Source: Vulcanimicrobiota bacterium
Lineage (GTDB): Bacteria > Vulcanimicrobiota > Vulcanimicrobiia > Vulcanimicrobiales > Vulcanimicrobiaceae
Reading direction: 5' to 3'
DNA: 18,684 nt
Assembly: GCA_019233165.1 (NCBI GenBank)
Contig: JAFAMS010000334.1
Span: 1-18,684, forward strand
The notes below the pieces were generated by a model, which saw only the letters and a list, made by a program, of their open reading frames with translations, was not told where the DNA came from and did no database searches. Positions 6,891 through 13,938 of this stretch are shown here, piece by piece. The translations under genes and the position numbers were made by a program. Each line of letters starts with the position of its first letter. Position 1 is the first letter of the stretch.

Positions 6891-7867
6891 CGGCCCTCGA
6901 GCAGCGTCAACGTCGTTTCGACGACGCGAGCTGCGTCCGGGAGGACCTCAGCCTCCAGCACCGCGTTCGACGAAACCGGTGCCGGTCGCGCGGCGACTCG
7001 CGCGACGCGAATTCCTACGTCGAGGCGCTCGCGGACGCGAAACGCGACCTCGCTCCCGACCCCGCACGCGGGCTGCCCTTCTTCCAACGTCACGAGCGCT
7101 CGCGTACGCGCCACCGATTCGCCGATCGACTCGACGTCGAGCGGCGCGAGCGTGCGCAAATCGATCACCTCGCAGGAGACGCCGGCGGGTTCGAGCCGTT
7201 CGGCGGCTTCGACTGCGATCCGCACGGCGTACGAATGCGCTGCGAGCGTTACGTCCGTGCCGGGCCGCACGATCGCAGCTTTGCCGAGTGGCATACTCAC
7301 CTCGTTCGTTTCCGGCACCTCGCCTGCCGTCGAAAAGAGCCGTTTGTGGTCGACGAAGACGACCGGCCCTTCCTCCCGCAACGACGTCTTCAGCAGGCCG
7401 TAGGCGTCCGCGGGATTCGACGGTGCGACGACTTTCAGGCCTGGGACGCCCATGAGCCACGACTCGATGCACTGCGCGTGCGCGACGCCTTGACCCTTCG
7501 CTCCGGCGGTCGTCTTGACGACGGCCGGTACGCGAACTGCTCCACCCGTTTTGTAGCGCGCCTTCGCAGCATAGTTGACGAGCGGCTCGAGACCGAGGAT
7601 CAAGAAGTCCATGTACGTTATCGAGACCAGCGTACGCAACCCGGCTGCGGCCGCGCCGAGGGCGATCCCGATCGTTGCGGCTTCGGCGACCGGCGTATCG
7701 CGGACCCGTTGCGCACCGAAACGCTCGTAAAGCCCCGCGAATTCCTTGTAGGCTCCGCCATACGCGCCGACGTCCTGACCGAGAACGACGAGCTTGTCCT
7801 CGCGCTCCATCTCCTCGGCGAGTGCGCGCGCGATCGCCTCGTTGAAGAACAGCCTCCTAGACGACAT
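6887..7867 (-). CDS. 2-oxoacid dehydrogenase E1 component, beta subunit (transketolase-like)
   Basis: A 326-residue protein of the pyruvate/acetoin/branched-chain 2-oxoacid dehydrogenase E1 beta family. Seen: LGQDVGAYGGAYK near the N-terminus, RVRDTPVAEAATIGIALGAA with the thiamine-activating E62, QGVAHAQCIESWLMGVPGLK with H130 at the lipoyl-entry site, and the transketolase C-terminal domain with VIDLRTLAPLDVESI and TLEEGQPACGVGSE. Length is normal. It should pair with the alpha subunit next door to decarboxylate a 2-oxoacid on thiamine diphosphate and transfer the acyl group to lipoate. The ATG at 7867 overlaps the alpha gene by 11 bases, and its stop overlaps the lipoyl-protein ATG. Substrate (pyruvate, acetoin, branched oxoacid or another) is not predictable from these residues. 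Confidence 0.94.
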   Translation of the reverse strand: MSSRRLFFNEAIARALAEEMEREDKLVVLGQDVGAYGGAYKEFAGLYERFGAQRVRDTPVAEAATIGIALGAAAAGLRTLVSITYMDFLILGLEPLVNYAAKARYKTGGAVRVPAVVKTTAGAKGQGVAHAQCIESWLMGVPGLKVVAPSNPADAYGLLKTSLREEGPVVFVDHKRLFSTAGEVPETNEVSMPLGKAAIVRPGTDVTLAAHSYAVRIAVEAAERLEPAGVSCEVIDLRTLAPLDVESIGESVARTRALVTLEEGQPACGVGSEVAFRVRERLDVGIRVARVAARPAPVSSNAVLEAEVLPDAARVVETTLTLLEGR

Positions 7868-8795
7868 CGCTCAAAGCGTCGTCGGGAGACGGACGCGGTG
7901 CTTCTCCACTAAAGCGGATCGCTCGCGAGACCAGCTCTTCGACGTCCTTTTCGAGCGCGCTGCGTCCGGCTGCGTCGAGCGTGCCGTCGGCCTCGAGGCG
8001 CGCCCCGAGATGGAGGATCGGGCAACGTTCGCGCGCCGCCGCGAGCTCCTCATTCGAACGCGTCTCGCGCGTCGACGTCGAGTGACTCGCGAACCGCTCC
8101 GAGCGGCATTCGAGGAATCCCGGTCCGTCGCCGCGCCGCGCGACGTCCGCGAACTCGCGTGCGGCTTCATAGACGGCGAAGACGTCCATTCCGTCGACGG
8201 TTCGGCGCGGAATCCCGAACGGGATCGCGAGGTCGGAGAGGCGCTCGGCCGCGACGCCGCGGGCGACCGGCGTCGAGATCGAAAAGCCGTTGTTGTCGCA
8301 GACGAAGATCAACGGAAGCTTCCAGAGCGCCGCGATGTTCAGCGTTTCGTGCAGAGCACCCGCGCCGCAGGCGCCGTCACCGAAGATGCAGGCAACGACC
8401 GCGCCGCGACCCTCCAGCTGCGCCGCGAGCGAGACTCCCGCGGCGATGCTCAGGTTCCCGCCGACGACCGCGTGCGCCCCGAAGAATCCGTCATCGGGCG
8501 ACGCGAGGTGTCCGCGACCGCCTTTTCCGCGATTCGGTCCGGAGATTTTGCCGAGGAGTTCGGCCATGACGAGGTGCGGCTCGATCCCTCGCGCGAGCGC
8601 CGGTCCGATCGATCTTCCGCTGCTCAGAAGCTGATCGCGGTCATCCAGCGCCGCGCAAACGCCGACGGCGACCGCTTCTTCACCCGAAGAAAGCAGCTGA
8701 AAGCCGCGGTCGGGTTGAAAGGCCAGCGCCTCTTCGAACTTCCGAATCAGCAGCATCGAGCGCAGGAGGTCGACCGGATCCGGTCTATCCGGCAC
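7857..8795 (-). CDS. 2-oxoacid dehydrogenase E1 component, alpha subunit
   Basis: A 312-residue thiamine-diphosphate-dependent E1 alpha subunit. The TPP motif runs from GDG (139-141) to DNN (167-169), with GALHETLNIAALWKLPL between. ALARGIEP, AELLGKISGPNRGKGGRGHL and a loop SHSTSTRETRSNEE are recognisable family segments. Two spots are odd: the YR.HG segment, which in normal E1 alpha gives an active-site histidine, reads SSGRSIG around residues 58-64, and GGSMH reads GGRGH. The substrate pocket may therefore differ from pyruvate dehydrogenase. The start is GTG 8795, backed by a GGAG seven bases upstream; the longer open frame to 8966 runs over the neighbouring gene and is not family-like. It overlaps the upstream SGNH-like gene by 11 bases and E1 beta by 11 bases. 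Confidence 0.92.
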   Translation of the reverse strand: MPDRPDPVDLLRSMLLIRKFEEALAFQPDRGFQLLSSGEEAVAVGVCAALDDRDQLLSSGRSIGPALARGIEPHLVMAELLGKISGPNRGKGGRGHLASPDDGFFGAHAVVGGNLSIAAGVSLAAQLEGRGAVVACIFGDGACGAGALHETLNIAALWKLPLIFVCDNNGFSISTPVARGVAAERLSDLAIPFGIPRRTVDGMDVFAVYEAAREFADVARRGDGPGFLECRSERFASHSTSTRETRSNEELAAARERCPILHLGARLEADGTLDAAGRSALEKDVEELVSRAIRFSGEAPRPSPDDALSDVV

Positions 8796-9423
8796 GATCT
8801 CGCTCCAACGGCAGACGTCGCTGCAAGAGCCGCGCCATTTCCCAGATCGTCCCCTGAAACGCTTGCGCCCGCTCGCGGGCGTCGATCGCAACGACGTCGT
8901 CGAGGCCGACCGCGAGCAAGCTTGCGACGATCGTGTGACCGGCGACTTCGGCTGCGATACGGCCACCGAGTCGATAGTCGGTCTTGAGTTGCTGCGCGCC
9001 GACGTGCGCGAAGACGCGGTCGATGTCGATGACGCACGCGCCCGTGTCGAACGACAGCTCGGGCGCGAGAAGGTTCAGCCGCCGGATGCGTTCGATTTTC
9101 ACGAGATCCGGATCGTCCGGGACGTAGCGAAAGATCGTGCATACGAAGGCCGACTGCGCGCCGCGCTCGAGGACCGACGCGAGCTGCGCGCGCAGGCGCG
9201 TTTCAATCGATGCCGGCGACTCCTCGCTCTCAAGCTCGCGCAAGAGCGAGACGACGGCCACGGTCGGTTCGCCTTCAGGCCGCACGTCGTCTAAGGACTG
9301 GCAGAACGCGAGCCGAATCGGCAACGGATCCGCCTGCGCTTCGGCGAGCGCCTCGCGCAGCTGTTCGCTCGCTGCCGCAAACGCGGGTCGCTCGCTCTCC
9401 GCAACGCAAACGCCGAGCGTCAT
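8785..9423 (-). CDS. SGNH-like protein with degenerate active site
   Basis: A 212-residue protein that I assign only loosely. Its last third resembles the end of the SGNH-like proteins at both ends of this cluster: ERIRRLNLLAPELSF, then ACVIDIDRVFAHVGAQQL and KTDYRLGGRIAAEVAGH. At the place where the 10379-11158 protein has the catalytic-type D-x-x-H (LDALH), this one has TDYRL, so the histidine appears lost (D149 kept, L152 instead). No GDS-type serine is seen at the N-terminus, which starts MTLGVCVAESERP. It could be a pseudoenzyme, a specificity partner, or an unrelated fold. ATG 9423 overlaps the glycosyltransferase stop as ATGA, and its stop lies inside the E1 alpha start. The frame stays open upstream to 10308 but only as antisense or frame shadow. 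Confidence 0.72.
   Translation of the reverse strand: MTLGVCVAESERPAFAAASEQLREALAEAQADPLPIRLAFCQSLDDVRPEGEPTVAVVSLLRELESEESPASIETRLRAQLASVLERGAQSAFVCTIFRYVPDDPDLVKIERIRRLNLLAPELSFDTGACVIDIDRVFAHVGAQQLKTDYRLGGRIAAEVAGHTIVASLLAVGLDDVVAIDARERAQAFQGTIWEMARLLQRRLPLERDRAG
8803..8806 (-). promoter_or_regulatory. Ribosome binding site for the GTG start of E1 alpha
   Basis: On the minus strand the sequence reads GGAGCGAGATC followed by GTG. The GGAG lies inside the 3' end of the upstream gene and fixes the GTG at 8795 as the likely start. Confidence 0.6.
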
Positions 9424-10379
9424 CGCTCCGTGCGGGCCGCCAATGCAAGCTCCTGCAGCGAATTGATCCGCGCTTCGAGGGGAACTCGGCTCTGCGGTGC
9501 CAGCGAAGCCCAAAAGACCGGCAGCAGCTCGACCTCCGGCAATGGATGCGCCCGGTAGAAGACTCTCTGCCATCCAATTTCCTCGAGCGGGTCGCGCGGC
9601 GTGCGGTGGATCATATGATAGGTGCGCGCGCCGTCGACCGGAACCAGGCGCAGACCGTCGGCGTAGAGCCGCAGCGCGAGCTCGCGATGTTCGTTCAGAT
9701 CGAGGTCTTCGCGAAAACCCCCGGCGCGTTCGAACGCGTCTCGCCGGACGGAGAGATTGCTCCCGGATGCCGCCGCCCACAAAACGGCGCATTCCGGGTC
9801 GGCGTGGAGCGCTTCCATCTCGAGCTCGTGCAGACGCCGTGCCGACGTGCCGGGATAGATCCCGGGCTCCGCTCGCGCGTCGACCGCGGCAAAGTTCTCG
9901 ACGATCTCGCGCCGCGTAATGCGCATCCGCTCCAAGGCCCGCGGCTCCTTTCCCCGCAGGTGCGCCTCGCCGTTCGGCCACGGCGTCCCCGTCTCGGGAT
10001 CGCGCAGAAAACGCGTTCCGCGCAGATGGTAGGTTTCGCCGCGGCCGATGGCGTCTGGGTGCGTCCGATGTACGTCGCGATGGCGCTCGACGACCTGCGG
10101 CCCGGCGAGCGTGTCGCCGTCCAAGAAGAGGAGCAGCTCTCCGCGCGCGACGCGTGCTCCCGCATTCGACGCCGCGGAGCGGCCGCGTGCGGCCGGGTGC
10201 GTGACGACGCGCAGCGCGAGATCGCTCGCGGCTTCGGCGAGGACCTCGGCAGTGCGATCGCTCGAGCCGTCGTTGACGACGACGACTTCCGGTTCGAGGC
10301 TTTGGCACGCGAGCGACGTCAGCGTCAAGCGCAGCCTTTCGGCTTCATCTTTCGTCCGAACAACGACGCTGACGAGCAT
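9420..10379 (-). CDS. Glycosyltransferase family 2
   Basis: A 319-residue GT-A glycosyltransferase with clear GT2 signatures: VSVVVRTKDEAERLRLTL at the N-terminus, VVVNDGSSD (residues 33-41) binding the nucleotide, GELLLFLDGDT with the D87-G-D89 metal motif, and SGSNLSVRRDAFERAGGF followed by DLDLNEHRELALRLY, the acceptor and base region. The C-terminal 60 residues hold no membrane helix, so it acts at the cytoplasmic face or in the cytosol. The start is ATG 10379, sharing one base with the stop of the upstream SGNH-like gene (TGATG); a TTG three codons earlier is possible. Donor sugar and acceptor are unknown. The surrounding genes suggest that the product is acylated. Confidence 0.92.
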   Translation of the reverse strand: MLVSVVVRTKDEAERLRLTLTSLACQSLEPEVVVVNDGSSDRTAEVLAEAASDLALRVVTHPAARGRSAASNAGARVARGELLLFLDGDTLAGPQVVERHRDVHRTHPDAIGRGETYHLRGTRFLRDPETGTPWPNGEAHLRGKEPRALERMRITRREIVENFAAVDARAEPGIYPGTSARRLHELEMEALHADPECAVLWAAASGSNLSVRRDAFERAGGFREDLDLNEHRELALRLYADGLRLVPVDGARTYHMIHRTPRDPLEEIGWQRVFYRAHPLPEVELLPVFWASLAPQSRVPLEARINSLQELALAARTER

Positions 10380-11158
10380 CAGAAGCAACCCTGTTCTTCG
10401 AGAATCGCGATCACCTCTTCGGCAACCAGGCGGGAGCCCGCTGCGTTCAAGTGGAGGGCGTCGAGCTTCACCCGGTCGGCTCCGGCGCGCGCGACGAGCG
10501 TGTCGACGTCGACGATAGCCACGTCCGTTTGTCCCGCGAGCTCGATCAATCCAAGATTGAATCGTCGAATCCGCGTCGAGAGCGTCTCGGAGAGTCCGAG
10601 GGGGAAGCGCAGCACCTCACCTGGGATCACCGGTGAGAGGTTGTAGATGAGAATCGGTGCGTCGCTTCGCCGGCGGATTCGTTCGATGATTTGCCCGAAG
10701 TTTCGCATCGAGCTCTCGACGTCGAGCGGCTCCATAGCCTCAAACGCTTCGTCGACGAAGCCTCGCGCCTTAGGCGGCCACGATTCGCGAGCGTTCGGAT
10801 AGAACAGATATCCGTCCGCCCGATGCCGGACGAGGTGCGTCATCACGTCCGGTTGGATCGAAAGGACGAACGCGTCGGCGTCGGTCTCGAAGAGCGCGGT
10901 ACCGAACTGCGAGGCGAGCGTGTACGGCTCGAGTGGAAGTTCGCGTTGCTCCAAGCCGGCGGGGATCGCGCCCGTGGCAGCCAGGAGCGCGTCGGAGCGC
11001 GTGAAGAGCTCGTGCTGTATCCGCACCGAAACGCCGGGGAAGCGATCTCGCACGATTTCGTTGGCGCCGTTCCACTCGATGCGGCCGCCGATCCGCAACG
11101 AGTGCAGCGTGTCCCGCACGTCGAGATTGCCTTTGACGAAAAGCGTTAGCCGTTTCAA
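10379..11158 (-). CDS. SGNH/GDSL hydrolase-like protein
   Basis: A 259-residue protein resembling a subgroup of SGNH/GDSL-annotated proteins. The N-terminus reads LTLFVKGNLDVRDTLHSLRI, where classical members have a GDS block; here Gly-Asn-Leu replaces Gly-Asp-Ser, so the usual serine nucleophile is not evident. Then come DADAFVLSIQPD, RHRADGYLFYPNARESWPP, APILIYNLSPVIPGE, IRRFNLGLIELA, VDVD and LDALH (D233, H236), the last matching the Asp-His block of the fold. Related to the C-terminus of the 5245-6594 protein. The start is TTG 11158, overlapping the tetR stop as TTGA, so this gene is coupled to the regulator and heads the minus-strand acyl/glycan operon. Likely acyltransferase or esterase, but the activity is uncertain. 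Confidence 0.8.
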   Translation of the reverse strand: MKRLTLFVKGNLDVRDTLHSLRIGGRIEWNGANEIVRDRFPGVSVRIQHELFTRSDALLAATGAIPAGLEQRELPLEPYTLASQFGTALFETDADAFVLSIQPDVMTHLVRHRADGYLFYPNARESWPPKARGFVDEAFEAMEPLDVESSMRNFGQIIERIRRRSDAPILIYNLSPVIPGEVLRFPLGLSETLSTRIRRFNLGLIELAGQTDVAIVDVDTLVARAGADRVKLDALHLNAAGSRLVAEEVIAILEEQGCF

Positions 11159-11703
11159 GCGGCCAGGATCGCCGAGACCGCTTTCTTCGCGGCACGCGCG
11201 GCCGCGAGATCGCCGCGCTTTGCGCCCGATGCCAAGGCTCCTTCGAACAAGACGTCGATTTGCTCGCCGAGGCTCTCGGGGTCGGGGAGTCCGGCTTCGG
11301 CGGCACGGTCGCGGAACCACGCGCGACGCTTCGCGGCGTAATCGTTGATCAGTTTTCGCGCCGGATGATTGGGGTCGGTCAACTCCGCCGTGAAGATGAT
11401 GTACGGGCACCCGCGATACTCGGACCCGTCGAGAAACGTCTCCAGAAGATCGAAGGCTCCGAGGATTCGTTCGAGGGGACCGCCGTCTTTCGGGAACCGG
11501 ATCCGCGGCGCGCGCCGCAGCGAGCCCGCGATCAGATCGTCTTTCGAGCGGAAGTGATGGTACAGCGTTCGTTTGGTGACGCCGGCCTCGACCGCGACCT
11601 TGTCGACGCCGACGCGATGGATGCCGTCGCGATAGAAGAGCTCGGCCGCCACCGCGGCGATGTGGTCGCGGAGCAGCTGACCGCGGGCTGCCGGAATCGC
11701 CAT
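11155..11703 (-). CDS. TetR-family transcriptional repressor
   Basis: A 182-residue regulator. The N-terminal DNA-binding domain is typical: LLRDHIAAVAAELFYRDG, then VGVDKVAVEAGVTKRTLYHH and FRSKDDLI (about residues 30-57). The ligand-binding domain contains YRGCPYIIFTAEL and HPARKLINDYAAKRRAWF, as in the TetR subgroup that has a GCP motif in helix 6. ATG 11703 follows a perfect inverted repeat at 11725-11744 that covers its own predicted -10 box (TATACT on the minus strand), so autorepression is likely. The same repeat lies before the MFS gene. The stop overlaps the TTG of the SGNH-like gene, which couples the regulator to that operon. The ligand is unknown. Confidence 0.93.
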   Translation of the reverse strand: MAIPAARGQLLRDHIAAVAAELFYRDGIHRVGVDKVAVEAGVTKRTLYHHFRSKDDLIAGSLRRAPRIRFPKDGGPLERILGAFDLLETFLDGSEYRGCPYIIFTAELTDPNHPARKLINDYAAKRRAWFRDRAAEAGLPDPESLGEQIDVLFEGALASGAKRGDLAAARAAKKAVSAILAA

Positions 11704-11724
11704 GCGCCTCTTTTTGCGGTCGCA

Positions 11725-11744
11725 AGTATACCGACCTGTATACT
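11725..11744. promoter_or_regulatory. Candidate TetR operator before tetR
   Basis: A perfect inverted repeat: AGTATAC, six-base spacer CGACCT, GTATACT. The minus-strand arm supplies TATACT, a good -10 box for tetR, so a bound repressor would block polymerase. The same core with the same spacer occurs at 13896-13914. A second small inverted repeat (TTGCG-GT-CGCAA, 11714-11725) lies next to it at the predicted transcription start. Confidence 0.8.
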
Positions 11745-11750
11745 GCACTT

Positions 11751-12191
11751 CTAGAGCGGGAGAGTCGCCTCCAGGGTCGGACCGTCGAAGGCGGCGATCT
11801 TGAACCCGAGCGACCGCAGGAGCGCGAGCCCGGGTGCGTTCTCGCGCAGCAGGTAGCCGACGAGCATCGGGATGCGCTCCCTTCCGGCGTCGCTCGCGAG
11901 GTGCCGCAGCAGCTCGCTGCCGACGTATCGGCGTCGCCGCTGCGGCGATACGATCACGCCGATCTCTGCGACCGTTTTGTCGACCGAGAGATCGGCAACG
12001 CCGACGATACGGCCTTCTTCTTCCGCGATGTACGTCGGTCGCGGATGCTCGACGGTGAGATGGTGGAACAGCCTCGCCGCCGGTTCGCGCACGCCGTGCG
12101 AGCACAACCGTAGCGCCAAGTCTTCGACCGGCAACGACGCAAGAAAGTTCGAAAGACGCGCCGCTTCGCTTGGATCCCAGCGCTCGATCAT
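11751..12191 (-). CDS. GNAT-family N-acetyltransferase
   Basis: A 146-residue acetyltransferase of the GNAT fold. Strand 4 and the acetyl-CoA loop read AEIGVIVSPQRRRRYVGSEL, with the loop in the Q/R-x-x-G-x-G/A region kept only as RRRYVG, and the C-terminus has NAPGLALLRSLGFKIAAFDG, the usual final strand pattern. YIAEEEGRIVGVADLSVD forms strands 2 and 3. Substrate unknown. ATG 12191 overlaps the stop of the SCO-like gene as ATGA, making it the last gene of an MFS-SCO-GNAT operon. Its stop is only a few bases before the tetR operator, and that operon runs toward tetR on the same strand, so read-through into tetR is possible. Confidence 0.88.
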   Translation of the reverse strand: MIERWDPSEAARLSNFLASLPVEDLALRLCSHGVREPAARLFHHLTVEHPRPTYIAEEEGRIVGVADLSVDKTVAEIGVIVSPQRRRRYVGSELLRHLASDAGRERIPMLVGYLLRENAPGLALLRSLGFKIAAFDGPTLEATLPL

Positions 12192-12673
12192 CGTCTCAAC
12201 ACCACGCCGCCGCTCTCGACGACGAACGTGCGGCCGTCGTGGTTTTCGACGTCGGCTTGTCGCTGGATCGGACGAACGCCGAGGGAGATCTCCGTTGCCC
12301 GGAGCGACGCGAGATCGCCGACGATCCCTTCGACGCCGGGATACGCTCGCAGGAATGCGGCGACGCGCTGGGGCGAATCGTCCCAAGGGTCGATGTCGAG
12401 AAATGCGACTTTGGTGTGAGGGTTCGCATGAAGGGATCGCAATGTCGCCGGACACGCATCGGAGCAGGCGACGTAGCCTAGAACAAGGGTCGTGCGCTCC
12501 GCGTTGCGTGCAAGAAAAATCTTCCCACCTTTCACGGTACGCAAGGGGACGTCTGCGATCCGTCGAGCCTGCGGAACGACAAAGCCGTAGCTATCAGGTG
12601 CGACCCCGTGCGCCGCGATTACGGCGATGACGGCCGCACCGATGAAAACCAGCGTCGCCGACAGCTTGATCAT
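12188..12673 (-). CDS. SCO1/SenC-like copper or thiol protein, membrane-anchored
   Basis: A 161-residue protein with one N-terminal hydrophobic segment (about residues 4-22) that anchors it or acts as a signal, placing the rest outside the cytoplasmic membrane. The thioredoxin-like part has VLGYVACSDACPATL with C70 and C74 in the CxxxC arrangement of SCO proteins, FLDIDPWDDSPQRVAAFL, which matches the DP.rDTP segment, and H145 in ENHDGRTFVVE where SCO proteins keep their copper-binding histidine. It is shorter than typical SCO1. Family members deliver copper to cytochrome oxidase or act as thiol-disulfide reductases; no oxidase gene lies nearby. ATG 12673 overlaps the MFS stop (ATGA), and its own stop overlaps the GNAT start. 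Confidence 0.86.
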   Translation of the reverse strand: MIKLSATLVFIGAAVIAVIAAHGVAPDSYGFVVPQARRIADVPLRTVKGGKIFLARNAERTTLVLGYVACSDACPATLRSLHANPHTKVAFLDIDPWDDSPQRVAAFLRAYPGVEGIVGDLASLRATEISLGVRPIQRQADVENHDGRTFVVESGGVVLRR

Positions 12674-13872
12674 GCGACCACCGTCGCTACGTGCGAACGC
12701 GACTGAATTGGAACGTTGAGCAAGGCGGCCGCAAAGCCGATCGCGATCGTCGCAATCCAGACCGGCGTGTACGAACCGGTCATTTGCACGGCGAGTCCGC
12801 CGGAGAGGACGCCGAGGAAACCGCCGAGCTGATGTCCGACGAAACAAACGCCGAAGAGCGCGCCGAGATTCGGTAAGCCGTGCAGTCGCGCGATGACGGC
12901 GTTCGTGAGGGGCACGGTTCCGAGCCACGTGAGTCCCATGACGATCGCGAATGCGAGGGTCGTCGCGGCCGAGACCGGCGTCGCGACGTACACGGCGGTC
13001 GCGGAGGCGCGAACCGCGTACAGAAATGCGAGGAGATACTGCGGCGGCCAGCGGCCGGCCGCGCGCCCGAACGCAAAGCTTCCTATGATGTTGAAAAACC
13101 CGATCAACGCGAGGGCGGCGGCTCCGACGTTTGCGCTGACGTGACACGCCAGCAGGTAGCCCGGCAAGTGCACGCCCATGAACGCGAGCTGAAAGCCGCA
13201 CGCAAAAAAACCGGCGGTAAGCAGAAGAAAACTCGGGTCGCGCAACGCCAGCCGGATCGCCGAACCGGTCGCGCTCTTGACGCCGATCTCGCCCGCGAAC
13301 GGAGTCTTGCGCTGCAGAATCAACGCGAACGGCGCGACCGCCAGCGCGACGAGTGCCATGACGACGAGCGAGGTGCGCACGCCGGCGAGGTCGATCGTGC
13401 TCTGGGCGAGCGGAACGAGCGCGACCTGACCGAGCGAACCGGCGGCGGCGACGACCGCGACCGCCGTCGCGCGCTGCGCCGCATTCGCAGCTCTGCTGAC
13501 GGACGCGATCACGACCGCAAACGTCATTGCCGCCTGTCCGAGCCCGACCATGATCCCGAATCCGGCAACGACCGCGAGGAATGCGGGCTGAAAGGCGACC
13601 GTGCCGAGCCCGAGCGCGTACAAGCACGCGCCAACAGCGACCACCGGCGCCGGCCCAAAGCGGTCGGTGCACGCACCGGCAACGGGCTGGCCGAGCCCCC
13701 AAACCAAATTTTGCAACGCGATTGCGAGCGAGAGCGACGCGACGGTGACGACGTGCTCTTGCGCGATCGGTGCCAGATAAAGACCGAAGGTCTGCCGGAT
13801 CCCGAGCCCTGCCGAGAGGATCAGGCCGCCCGCGGCGACGACACCAGCGATTGAGGTAACTCTGCGATCCAT
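12670..13872 (-). CDS. Major facilitator superfamily transporter
   Basis: A 400-residue membrane protein with about twelve hydrophobic segments. Segment 1 is GVVAAGGLILSAGLGIRQTF, reminiscent of the oxalate/formate and monocarboxylate-like MFS group; the loop between segments 2 and 3 reads GQPVAGACTDRFGPAPV, the MFS signature loop (G-x-x-x-D-R-x-G). The second half repeats a similar loop (GRAAGRWPPQY). It is probably an exporter or organic-anion transporter; the cargo is unknown. The start is ATG 13872; an upstream in-frame extension would run over the operator. The inverted repeat at 13896-13914 lies 23 bases before the start, so the TetR protein at 11155-11703 likely represses it. First gene of the MFS-SCO-GNAT operon. 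Confidence 0.93.
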   Translation of the reverse strand: MDRRVTSIAGVVAAGGLILSAGLGIRQTFGLYLAPIAQEHVVTVASLSLAIALQNLVWGLGQPVAGACTDRFGPAPVVAVGACLYALGLGTVAFQPAFLAVVAGFGIMVGLGQAAMTFAVVIASVSRAANAAQRATAVAVVAAAGSLGQVALVPLAQSTIDLAGVRTSLVVMALVALAVAPFALILQRKTPFAGEIGVKSATGSAIRLALRDPSFLLLTAGFFACGFQLAFMGVHLPGYLLACHVSANVGAAALALIGFFNIIGSFAFGRAAGRWPPQYLLAFLYAVRASATAVYVATPVSAATTLAFAIVMGLTWLGTVPLTNAVIARLHGLPNLGALFGVCFVGHQLGGFLGVLSGGLAVQMTGSYTPVWIATIAIGFAAALLNVPIQSRSHVATVVA

Positions 13873-13895
13873 GCGGGCTGGGGTCGAGGGGTCGC

Positions 13896-13914
13896 GTATA
13901 CCGACCTGTGTACT
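13896..13914. promoter_or_regulatory. Candidate TetR operator between MFS and solute-binding genes
   Basis: GTATAC, spacer CGACCT, GTGTACT: the same sequence as the tetR operator with one mismatch in the right arm and the identical spacer. It sits in the 66-base gap between two divergent genes (starts 13872 and 13939), so binding could control both. Confidence 0.78.
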
Positions 13915-13928
13915 TTGCATTCCGATCC

Positions 13929-13934
13929 TGGAGG
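13929..13934 (+). promoter_or_regulatory. Ribosome binding site of the solute-binding protein gene
   Basis: TGGAGG lies four bases before ATG 13939 and favours that start over the upstream in-frame ATG/TTG region, which would add residues before the signal peptide. Confidence 0.6.
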
Positions 13935-13938
13935 CCCG

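Noticed and set aside
9424..10308. Upstream extension of the 8785-9423 frame through the glycosyltransferase gene
   Set aside because: Arg-rich, low-complexity shadow translation of the GT2 gene on the same strand in another frame.
12674..13702. Upstream extension of the SCO-like frame
   Set aside because: Arg/Gly-rich shadow of the MFS gene; the real protein begins with its hydrophobic anchor at ATG 12673.
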